Shown here one piece after another: positions 1-5,942 of a stretch of DNA of 10,644 bases. Below the pieces are notes generated by a model. The model did not search any database. It saw only the letters and a program-made list of their open reading frames with translations, and was not told the DNA's origin. Position numbers and translations under genes: made by a program. The DNA lies in the NCBI GenBank assembly GCA_025965635.1, contig JAOPWO010000373.1:1-10644 (forward strand), read 5' to 3'. Numbering within the stretch: the stretch's first letter is position 1; every line of letters begins with the position of its first letter. The stretch is from Modestobacter sp. (GTDB lineage Bacteria; Actinomycetota; Actinomycetes; Mycobacteriales; Geodermatophilaceae).

Positions 1-1
1 C

Positions 2-202
2 CGGCTCTACCACTCGATCGAGCTGAGCCTGATCATCCTGGTGGCAGCCGTGGTGGACGTGGTCCTCGGCGACCTGACCGGGACCCGGGTGCTGCTGCTG
101 GTGCTCGTCCCGGCGTCCCTGCTGGCGGTCGCCGGGCACTTCCTGGCCATCGTGACCTCGTCCCGGCTGCGCGCCGGTACGGCACCTGCGGCGACCCGCT
201 GA
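2..202 (+). CDS. 3' end of an unrecognised integral membrane protein (partial)
   Basis: Reading frame 2 is open from the left edge to a TGA at 200-202, giving the last 66 residues of a protein whose start lies outside the window. The fragment holds two hydrophobic stretches likely to cross the membrane: one near SLIILVAAVVDVVLG and one near LLLVLVPASLLAVAGHF. A short polar linker (DLTGTR) separates them, and a basic, Ala-rich tail follows. The codon pattern, with G or C at most third positions, fits a real gene. Too little is present to name a family. The position directly upstream of an acyltransferase and a glycopolymer locus suggests a membrane protein of surface polysaccharide metabolism, but that is inference only. 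Confidence 0.6.
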   Translation, partial: RLYHSIELSLIILVAAVVDVVLGDLTGTRVLLLVLVPASLLAVAGHFLAIVTSSRLRAGTAPAATR

Positions 203-304
203 CGGCCCGCCGCCAGCAACCGGCGCCCTGCCCACCGGCGCGCGACGTGTGACCAGCGGGGACCATGTGGCCGCGGCGGCGGGCGGGGCGCCGTCCCACC
301 GCCG

Positions 305-1675
305 GTGCTCGCTTCGACCCTCCGGCGCGCATACCGTCCAGCCGTGAAGATGACTCTGGGTCGCCGTCCGCCACGTGTCCCCACACGCGGCGGACAGGTC
401 GAGGCACCCCGTCGTGGCCGTCTGAGCGCCCTCGACGGGCTGCGCTTCCTCGCGGCGATCGCCGTCGTCGGCTACCACTACACGGCACACGGCCATCCGC
501 ACTTCGGACCCCAGCCGTCGATCGTCTTCCCGACGCTGAGCGAGTTCACCGCCTACGGTGCACTGGGACCGAAGCTGTTCTTCGTGATCAGCGGGTTCGT
601 CATCCTCATGACGGCCTGGGGGCGCGACATCCCCGGCTACATCGCCTCGCGCATCTCCCGGCTGTTCCCTGCCTACTGGGCCGCCGTGCTGAGCACGACG
701 TTCCTCCTCTTCGTGCTGTGGCCGGAGAAGAAGGGCATCACCTCGCTCGACGCCCTCGTCAACCTGACGATGGTGCAGAAGGCGTTCAGCGTCCCGCACG
801 TCGACGGCGTCTACTGGACGCTGTGGGTGGAGCTGCGCTTCTACCTGCTCATCGCGATCTTCGCCGCCATCGGCATCACCCGCCAGCGGGTGCTCGCCTT
901 CGCCGCCCTGTGGCCGGTGCTCGCCAAGCTCGCGATGCGGTCCGACGCGACGCTGGTGCACACCCTCGTGATCACCGAGTACGCGTCGCTGTTCGCCGGC
1001 GGGATGCTGCTGTACCTGATCTACCGCGAGGGGCACTCCTTCCTCCCGTGGTTGCTGGTCGGCATGAACGCGATCCTGGCCGTCCAGAGCCAGTTGGCCT
1101 CCCAGGTCACGTCCCTCACCGAGGACACCGGGGTGGCCGTGAGCAAGGCGCTCGTCGCCGCGCTCCTGGTCGGGTGCTTCGCCGCCGTCGCCGTGGTGAC
1201 GATGACCCCCGTCGCTCGGCTGGACTGGAAGTGGCTCACGACACTCGGCGCCCTGACCTACCCGCTGTACCTGGTGCACGAGTACTGGGGGTGGTGGATC
1301 ATCTCCCGGCTGCACGAGGCCGTCGGCCCCTACCTCGCCCTCCTGGCCGCCGTCGCCTTCTCGACGGCGTTGGCCTGCGCCATCCTCTACGGGGTGGAGC
1401 GCCGGTTCGCCGAACCGCTGCGCGGGGCGGTCCTCCGGTCACTCCTCCCGGAGCCGCGGACGGGCGGGGAGGCCGCGGGCGGCAGCGCCGTCCCCACCGC
1501 GCCCGCCCCGGTGGCCGCGCAGATCCCCGGCCCGACCACCGGCGTGCCTCAGGTCGTGCCCACATCTCCGGCCGGCGACGTCATGGGCGCGCGGCACCGT
1601 GCGGGCGCTTCCACGGGCAGGAGCGCGGGCCGGACGAGCGACCCCGCTCCGCTGTCCGGAGTGCCGGTTCCCTGA
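305..1675 (+). CDS. Acyltransferase-3 (OafA/YrhL-like) membrane O-acyltransferase
   Basis: This is a membrane enzyme of the acyltransferase-3 family, whose members transfer acetyl or other acyl groups from cytoplasmic donors to extracytoplasmic sugars such as O-antigen, capsule or peptidoglycan. Numbering from the GTG at 305 (456 residues), the domain opens at residues 39-58 with the typical SALDGLRFLAA and the conserved His of GYHY (H58). Further family marks are FFVISGF (92-98), RISRLFPAYW (116-125), WTLWVELRFYLL (171-182) and YPLYLVHEYW (319-328). About ten hydrophobic segments lie between residues 45 and 365. Residues about 383-456 form a Pro/Ala/Gly-rich, probably disordered tail with no SGNH domain. 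No convincing ribosome binding site precedes 305; GTG 344 or ATG 350 are equally plausible starts and keep the whole domain. The substrate is probably the polymer made by neighbouring genes, which is inference. Confidence 0.93.
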   Translation: MLASTLRRAYRPAVKMTLGRRPPRVPTRGGQVEAPRRGRLSALDGLRFLAAIAVVGYHYTAHGHPHFGPQPSIVFPTLSEFTAYGALGPKLFFVISGFVILMTAWGRDIPGYIASRISRLFPAYWAAVLSTTFLLFVLWPEKKGITSLDALVNLTMVQKAFSVPHVDGVYWTLWVELRFYLLIAIFAAIGITRQRVLAFAALWPVLAKLAMRSDATLVHTLVITEYASLFAGGMLLYLIYREGHSFLPWLLVGMNAILAVQSQLASQVTSLTEDTGVAVSKALVAALLVGCFAAVAVVTMTPVARLDWKWLTTLGALTYPLYLVHEYWGWWIISRLHEAVGPYLALLAAVAFSTALACAILYGVERRFAEPLRGAVLRSLLPEPRTGGEAAGGSAVPTAPAPVAAQIPGPTTGVPQVVPTSPAGDVMGARHRAGASTGRSAGRTSDPAPLSGVPVP

Positions 1676-1693
1676 GCCCCCGGCGAGCTGGAC

Positions 1694-1711
1694 GACCGGG
1701 GCCCCGCGGTC
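1694..1711. terminator. Possible weak hairpin between convergent genes
   Basis: A short inverted repeat with arms GACCG (1694-1698) and CGGTC (1707-1711) lies in the 34-bp gap between the acyltransferase stop and the M23 gene stop, touching the latter. It has an 8-nt GC-rich loop and no T-tract. The position suits a bidirectional terminator, but a 5-bp GC stem is easily found by chance in DNA this GC-rich. Confidence 0.25.
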
Positions 1712-3032
1712 AGCGGAGCGTGGTGAGCTTCCGGTACGTGCCCCACGGACTGGATCCCGCACCGCTGTGCGCGCGGGCGGTGACCTGGTGGGTGGTACCC
1801 CGCTTCACCCCGTCCCAGCGGTAGGTCAGCTCCGCCCCGGCCGTCCGGGAGAAGGACCAGGCGCTCCAGGCCGTTCCCGTCCAGTGGCGGATGCCCACGG
1901 TGTACGAGGTGACCGGGGTCCCCTGCGGCACGCTGCCGTACCAGCCGAAGCGGACGTAGGTCGTCCCCGCCGCGAGGTTGCGGTCGGTGGCGGGGGCCAG
2001 CGGGGCGGCGGCCGGGATCGCCTTCACGTACCTGCTCCACGCACTGTTGCCCGCTGCGTCGTGGGCGACGACGCGGAAGCGGTACGTGCGACCGTTGTCC
2101 AACCCGCGGAACGTCGTGGCCAGCTGACCGGCCGGGACGTCGCGGTAGCTCATCGAGTGCCAGGCGCTGATGCTCGGCCCCCAGATCTCCCGGGAGATCG
2201 TGTAGCGGTCCACCGGGGTCGCCGCGGCGGCCGGCCGGGACCAGGCCACGCGCACGGTGCCGTCACCCCGGCCGGACGAGACGGGGGACGGCGCCGCCGT
2301 CGTCGCGTTCGAGCTGGGCAGGCAGCTGTCGGTGAGGGCGGGGCTGTACACCTTGGCCTTGGGCAGTGCGTTCCACGACGAGTAGCCGAGTGCCAGGGGA
2401 TAGGACTTCTTCGTCGTTCCCTCGCAGCCCCACAGCGTCCCGGGGTCGACCCGCTCGCCGCTGATCCCGCCGGTGCGCACCTCGAAGTGCAGGTAGTTGG
2501 CCGCGCACGGCATCGTCTCCTCGTGCCCCATCGTGCCGATCAGGGTCGCCGGGGTGACCAGCTGTCCCTCCTCGGCCGTGATGCTGTCCAGGTGGTTGTA
2601 GCGCGAGACGACGCCGCCGCCGTGGTCCACCCACACCCACGTGCCCGAGGCATCAGCGGGACCGCTGTGGCACCCACCGGTGCCGCGAGCCCCGATGTGC
2701 AGCACCCCTGCGCCCGCGGCGTGGATCGGGTCGCCGAGATCACCGAGCAGGTCCATGGCCCAGTAGCCGTGGTACGGGCTGCCGTCCGGCTCCGAGCAGT
2801 TGGACTTGACGCATGAGATCCGGGCCGGCTCCCGCAGCGGGAACCAGAGCGGGTCGCTGTAGGGGTGGGCCGCGCTCGGCGCGGCGGAGCTGGCGCCGAC
2901 GGTGACCAGCGTGGTCTCCGCTCCGGCCGTGACGGACCCGTCCGGCGACGGGGTGCTGACCGCGGCGACCGGCAGGCAGAGCGCCAGCACGAGTGACGCG
3001 ACGAGCCGGGACGTGCGCTTGCGTGTGTGCAC
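1710..3032 (-). CDS. Secreted M23/LytM-type peptidase-like protein with two fibronectin type III domains
   Basis: The 440-residue product has a Sec-type signal peptide: basic MHTRKRTSR, hydrophobic core about residues 10-25, cleavage probably near residues 24-30. C19 does not sit in a lipobox. Residues about 57-205 form a LytM/M23 metallopeptidase domain, a family that cuts peptidoglycan cross-bridges outside the cell. Likely zinc ligands are H88 and D94 (YHGYWAMDL) and H182 (YLHFEVR), with H147 in RYNHLD as one catalytic His. The other catalytic His, usually the first of HxH, is replaced by Tyr (Y180), so activity is uncertain. Five cysteines in the exported domain (74, 79, 121, 176, 203) and C237 after it could form disulfides. 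Two FN3-like domains follow at about 245-340 and 343-438, both with the W...Y.v and G..Y.f.V.A spacing. The GTG start at 3032 is chosen because GAGGA precedes it by about 7 nt and the signal peptide begins there; the frame continues upstream without a better start. Confidence 0.92.
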   Translation of the reverse strand: MHTRKRTSRLVASLVLALCLPVAAVSTPSPDGSVTAGAETTLVTVGASSAAPSAAHPYSDPLWFPLREPARISCVKSNCSEPDGSPYHGYWAMDLLGDLGDPIHAAGAGVLHIGARGTGGCHSGPADASGTWVWVDHGGGVVSRYNHLDSITAEEGQLVTPATLIGTMGHEETMPCAANYLHFEVRTGGISGERVDPGTLWGCEGTTKKSYPLALGYSSWNALPKAKVYSPALTDSCLPSSNATTAAPSPVSSGRGDGTVRVAWSRPAAAATPVDRYTISREIWGPSISAWHSMSYRDVPAGQLATTFRGLDNGRTYRFRVVAHDAAGNSAWSRYVKAIPAAAPLAPATDRNLAAGTTYVRFGWYGSVPQGTPVTSYTVGIRHWTGTAWSAWSFSRTAGAELTYRWDGVKRGTTHQVTARAHSGAGSSPWGTYRKLTTLR

Positions 3033-3090
3033 AGGACTGTCCTCACCGAGGGGGTTTCCCCCGGTGGATCGGCACGCGCCGCGCAGTCCT
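3033..3090 (-). promoter_or_regulatory. Structured leader of the M23 gene, overlapping its ribosome binding site
   Basis: Read on the minus strand, the leader contains AGGACTG (3090-3084), then a strong hairpin made of GGGGG (3062-3058), an AAA loop and CCCCC (3054-3050) flanked by ACC/GGT, and then GAGGACAGTCCT ending at the GTG start. The CAGTCCT at 3039-3033 can pair with the upstream AGGACTG over 7 bp, closing the hairpin into a larger stem. Alternatively its TCCT can fold back on the AGGA of the Shine-Dalgarno sequence just before it. The two pairings exclude each other. This could be a switch or only a stable leader. The exact matches are seen directly; regulation is inferred. Confidence 0.4.
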
Positions 3091-3109
3091 TGAGCGCGAT
3101 CAGCGCAGG

Positions 3110-3144
3110 CCGGGACGCGCACCCCCGCTGGGGGAGCGTCCCGG
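3110..3144 (-). terminator. Strong hairpin after the GT92-like gene
   Basis: On either strand CCGGGACGC (3110-3118) pairs perfectly with GCGTCCCGG (3136-3144). After a small 3x1 internal loop, CCCCC (3122-3126) pairs with GGGGG (3130-3134) around a 3-nt loop. That gives 14 mostly G-C base pairs. On the minus strand it begins 12 nt after the stop codon of the glycosyltransferase gene, the usual place for a terminator. There is no U-tract, which is common in high-GC actinobacteria. If it does not terminate fully, it may tune readthrough from the glycosyltransferase gene into the M23 gene. Confidence 0.65.
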
Positions 3145-3156
3145 ACCCCGCCCCGG

Positions 3157-4683
3157 TCAGACGACCGACGGCACCGGCTGCAGCGTGTCGACGGCCAGGC
3201 CGGCCCCGTCGACCAGCTCGAGGGCGTACCGGACCTCCTTCTCCGCCAGCTTCTCGGCCATCTGGCGGCAGCCGTCCGGCCAGCGCACGGCCGCTGCGGC
3301 GAGGACGTCCGCGCCGCCCCGCTCTCCCCGGTGCAGGGCGAGGAGACCGGACAGGAGGGCGCCGTACCAGGGGTACTTGTCGAAGTGCCCGGCCGGCAGA
3401 CCGGCCAGCGACCGGGCACCCTCCTCGGTGCGCAGCAGCTCGATCGAGAGGTTGAACGTCTTCTCCTCGGCACCCGGCAGGGCCGACAGCACGGTGGACA
3501 GCACCTCCACCGGGTCCCGGCGCCCGTCGTGGACCGCCGTGACCGCCTGCTGGCTGCCCACGACGCTGACCCGGACCGAGCGGGACGGGACCTCGTTCCA
3601 CTTGCCGACCACGAAGAACGCCGGCTTGCCGTCGATCACCCGGTCACAGGTGACCACCCGCTCGACCACGTCGTTGATCACCACCCGCACGGAGCAGTCC
3701 TGGCCGTCGCGCAGACCGTCGACGGTGCCGATGACGCCGTCGCGCGACACCGAGAGCACCACGGGCTTCAGCGTGCGCGCGGGTGCGCGGTCGACCAGCT
3801 GCTGCAGCCGCTGCACCTCGGCACGCACCTGGTCGGCCAGCTGCGCCGCGCGCGTCTCCTCGCGCGGCAGGTCCTCGTAACGCTCGAACATCTTCAGGTC
3901 GCGGTGCGACACGGTGGCCCGGTCGGCCTTCGGCATCTTGCGCCGCCGGGTCCACTCCGCGCGCGACTTCGTGAAGTAGTGGTGGACCAGCACCTCGCCG
4001 TCCTGGGCGTCGACGAGGTCGATGGGCATCCGGTCGGACCACGTCGGCCGCTGGTACCGGTTGTCGGCGTAGCGGCCCCACATCAGGTCGACGACGTGGG
4101 TCCGCATGGCCAGCACCGCGTCGCTGCGGAACAGCGTCTTGACGCTGGGGCCGGGCCGGTCGGCGCACTGGGTGAACCGCTCGATGACCAGGCCGGAGCC
4201 CTGCTCCTCCTGGCCACCCGAGCCGAACACCAGCCACGGGAGGGCGTAGGCCGTCACGGTCGGGTCGAGCTCGGTGCCGCGGCGGATGAAGTCCTTGACG
4301 GTGCCGGTCCGGGGGACGACGAACTCGTCCAGGTCGCACACCAGCACCCAGCCGTACTCCCCCGCGCTGTTCTCCAGGAAGTGCTGGTAGGCGTGCCGCT
4401 GCGGGGGGATGCCCTCACGCCGCGGCCAGTGCACCCGGGTGATGACGCCCTCGGCGTCGAGCGCGGCGAGCAGTTCCGACGTGCCGTCGTCGGAGACGTT
4501 GTCGTAGACGTGGATACCGTCGAACCCGGCCAGCCGGTGGTAGGCCACCCACTCGAGCATGTAGTCACGCTCGTTGCGCGCGATGGCGCACACGGCTGTC
4601 CGCAGGTCACCACCATCCCCGGACGCGACGGGTGCCGCCTCGGCCGGTTGCGAGCGAACCCGTCGGTTGAGCAGGGAACGCAT
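3157..4683 (-). CDS. GT92/GT2_4-type glycosyltransferase with C-terminal accessory regions
   Basis: The 508-residue cytoplasmic protein has a GT-A fold glycosyltransferase domain at about residues 27-260. Marks of the Glyco_tranf_2_4 / GT92-like group are AVCAIARNERDYMLEWVAYH (30-49), the loop FDGIHVYDNVSDDGT (54-68), the metal-binding DLDEF (117-121) and VHHYFTKSRAEWTRRR (233-248). Such enzymes add a sugar from a nucleotide-sugar donor to a surface glycan; donor and acceptor cannot be read from the sequence. A helical linker (about 265-300) leads to a beta-rich segment (about 305-395) and a helical C-terminus (about 405-508), neither of which I recognise. The ATG at 4683 is chosen because a perfect AGGAGG lies 6 nt upstream; an in-frame ATG at 4863 would add a low-complexity Ala/Arg/Pro leader without a ribosome binding site. 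The M23 gene follows on the same strand after a strong hairpin. The polymer-synthesis role is inferred from the neighbourhood. Confidence 0.9.
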   Translation of the reverse strand: MRSLLNRRVRSQPAEAAPVASGDGGDLRTAVCAIARNERDYMLEWVAYHRLAGFDGIHVYDNVSDDGTSELLAALDAEGVITRVHWPRREGIPPQRHAYQHFLENSAGEYGWVLVCDLDEFVVPRTGTVKDFIRRGTELDPTVTAYALPWLVFGSGGQEEQGSGLVIERFTQCADRPGPSVKTLFRSDAVLAMRTHVVDLMWGRYADNRYQRPTWSDRMPIDLVDAQDGEVLVHHYFTKSRAEWTRRRKMPKADRATVSHRDLKMFERYEDLPREETRAAQLADQVRAEVQRLQQLVDRAPARTLKPVVLSVSRDGVIGTVDGLRDGQDCSVRVVINDVVERVVTCDRVIDGKPAFFVVGKWNEVPSRSVRVSVVGSQQAVTAVHDGRRDPVEVLSTVLSALPGAEEKTFNLSIELLRTEEGARSLAGLPAGHFDKYPWYGALLSGLLALHRGERGGADVLAAAAVRWPDGCRQMAEKLAEKEVRYALELVDGAGLAVDTLQPVPSVV

Positions 4684-4695
4684 GGAGGACCTCCT
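4684..4695 (-). promoter_or_regulatory. Ribosome binding site inside an 11-nt palindrome
   Basis: AGGAGG at 4695-4690 (minus strand) is an ideal Shine-Dalgarno sequence 6 nt before the ATG at 4683 and decides this start. The GGAGG is followed after one base by CCTCC (4688-4684), which directly abuts the ATG. The ribosome binding site therefore has its own complement next to it and could form a small GGAG/CTCC hairpin with a 3-nt loop. Confidence 0.6.
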
Positions 4696-4869
4696 GGTGG
4701 AGCGGGGCGTCGGCTGGTCACCTGGGCGCGAGGCGGCACGGATGACCACGACGGCGGGTGCAGCTCTCGGGGAGCGGGGTGGCCGCGCGGCGGAGTGCCC
4801 GGGCATCGTCAGCCGGCTCACGGGCGACTGCACCCGTGGGCGCGGCGCTACCGCACTCGCCACTCATGG

Positions 4870-4898
4870 AGAGTAGCCGGGCGGCTGCGCGCTGTCCT
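4870..4898 (-). promoter_or_regulatory. Candidate sigma-70-type promoter for the GT92-like gene
   Basis: On the minus strand AGGACA (4898-4893, four of six matches to TTGACA) is followed after exactly 17 bp by TACTCT (4875-4870, a TANNNT-type -10 box). Transcription would begin near 4863 and give a leader of about 180 nt before the ATG at 4683. That leader includes an inverted repeat with arms CACGGG and CCCGTG (4819-4824 and 4833-4838). This is a sequence match only. Confidence 0.35.
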
Positions 4899-4942
4899 CC
4901 CGCCACACCCGTCCGCGAGCCGGGCCGCGTCGGGGCGGCGCT

Positions 4943-4948
4943 TACGAT
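4943..4948 (+). promoter_or_regulatory. Possible -10 box for the plus-strand pair
   Basis: TACGAT lies 32 nt before the ATG at 4980 and fits the TANNNT pattern of actinobacterial -10 elements, giving a short leader that includes the AGGGGGAG ribosome binding site. No recognisable -35 box lies 16-18 bp upstream. In the 296-bp divergent region (4684-4979) I see, besides this, the opposite-strand promoter candidate, the CACGGG/CCCGTG inverted repeat and the palindrome TGCCCGGGCA at 4796-4805, but no gene. Confidence 0.25.
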
Positions 4949-4979
4949 CCCGGTTCTGCAGCGCGACAGGGGGAGACAC

Positions 4980-5942
4980 ATGGCGGGCCTGCTGAGACGA
5001 CTCGGCGGATCGGGGCCGGTGCACGACGGCGACCGGACCGCCGTGGCCGACGAGCCGGCCGTCTCGTCGGGCCGGCGGCCCGAGGCCGCCGGCCCCGGAG
5101 CGACGGACGCACTCACCTACCTCGCGGTGATCAACGGCACGGACCTCTGGATCGCGGCCCAGGTGTCGCACCCCCGGTCGGGCCGGCTCGTGCTGGTGCA
5201 CCGGCAGCGCAAGGAGATCCGGCTGCTCCCCGAACCGGTGCCCGCGGACCTGGCCGGCCAGGACCTGCCCGTCGGAACGGTCCTCGCCGCGTGCCCGGTC
5301 ACGGACGTCGTGACGGATCGGGACGCGGGCATCTGGGACGTCGCCCTGCTCACCGACGATCCCAGCCCCCGGCTGCTGCCCCTCGCGGCACACGCGCTGA
5401 TCCACCCCGCACCCCCCACCGCACCGGCTCCGCACCCGAACGGGACGACGCTGGTTCCGTACCGCACCAGGGACGGCCGCGGCGCCATCCGTGTCCGGGT
5501 CGCGGAGGCCACCGCCGAGGTCGTCCGGATCGCCAGCGGGCCCGGGCGGCTCGTCGTGACCATCGAGTTCCGCTCCTGGGTCGGGCCCTCCCCGACGACG
5601 ATGGTCATGGCCGAACGCCGAGGCCTGCGCCGGGTGGAGATCCCGCTCGACGTGCGAGCGGAACGCGCTGAGGCCGCCGTCCCCCTCGACCTGCTCGTCC
5701 CTGGCGGCACCGGTGGATCGGCCGGCGTCTGGGACGTGGTGGTGGAAGGTCCGGCCGGCCGCACCCCGTGTGGCCGCACCGCTCGCGACGTCGCAGCACC
5801 TCGACGGGTCTACCGCTACGCGACCCACGACGCCTCGCCCGCGGTCGACGGCGCCCCGACGTCCTTCCGTCCCTACTTCACCAACGACCGGCACCTCGCG
5901 GTGGAGGTCACCGGGACCGGGGAGCCGGGCAACGGCGCATGA
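4980..5942 (+). CDS. Unrecognised beta-rich protein with two tandem related halves
   Basis: I do not recognise this 320-residue protein. It has no signal peptide, no membrane segment and no catalytic motif of a known glycosyltransferase. A charged, probably disordered N-terminus (1-42) is followed by two apparently related beta-rich units, about 45-175 and 178-315. Each unit has GRLV (68-71; 189-192), then WDV followed by hydrophobics (119-121; 251-253), then a Pro-Tyr-x-Thr motif leading to a closing strand: PYRTRDGRGAIRVRV (160-174) and PYFTNDRHLAVEV (298-310). This suggests duplicated beta-sandwich, perhaps glycan-binding, domains. ATG 4980 is preceded by AGGGGGAG with a 4-nt gap. The stop overlaps the next gene's start (ATGA, 5939-5942), so translation is probably coupled to the GT4 enzyme. 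A role as partner or accessory module of that enzyme is inference. Confidence 0.85.
   Translation: MAGLLRRLGGSGPVHDGDRTAVADEPAVSSGRRPEAAGPGATDALTYLAVINGTDLWIAAQVSHPRSGRLVLVHRQRKEIRLLPEPVPADLAGQDLPVGTVLAACPVTDVVTDRDAGIWDVALLTDDPSPRLLPLAAHALIHPAPPTAPAPHPNGTTLVPYRTRDGRGAIRVRVAEATAEVVRIASGPGRLVVTIEFRSWVGPSPTTMVMAERRGLRRVEIPLDVRAERAEAAVPLDLLVPGGTGGSAGVWDVVVEGPAGRTPCGRTARDVAAPRRVYRYATHDASPAVDGAPTSFRPYFTNDRHLAVEVTGTGEPGNGA

Noticed and set aside
265..1824. 519-residue open frame on the plus strand overlapping the acyltransferase
   Set aside because: Its translation is Arg/Pro-rich low-complexity text with no domain, while the overlapping frame has all acyltransferase-3 motifs. It is a high-GC shadow frame.
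2950..3032. Lipoprotein signal (C19) in the M23 protein
   Set aside because: The residues before the Cys are L-A-L; a lipobox needs a small residue (Gly, Ala or Ser) at -1. A normal Sec signal fits better.
3033..3473. N-terminal extension of the M23 protein to 3473
   Set aside because: The extension runs through the end of the glycosyltransferase gene and would bury the signal peptide. GTG 3032 has a good ribosome binding site.
4718..4867. Possible 49-codon upstream ORF (MSGECGSA...) in the leader of the GT92-like gene
   Set aside because: There is no ribosome binding site, the composition is like shadow frames, and with the candidate promoter its ATG would lie at or before the transcription start.
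3331..4995. 554-residue plus-strand open frame opposite the GT92-like gene
   Set aside because: It is antisense to a gene with clear catalytic motifs and a perfect ribosome binding site; its translation is His/Val/Gly/Arg-rich shadow sequence.
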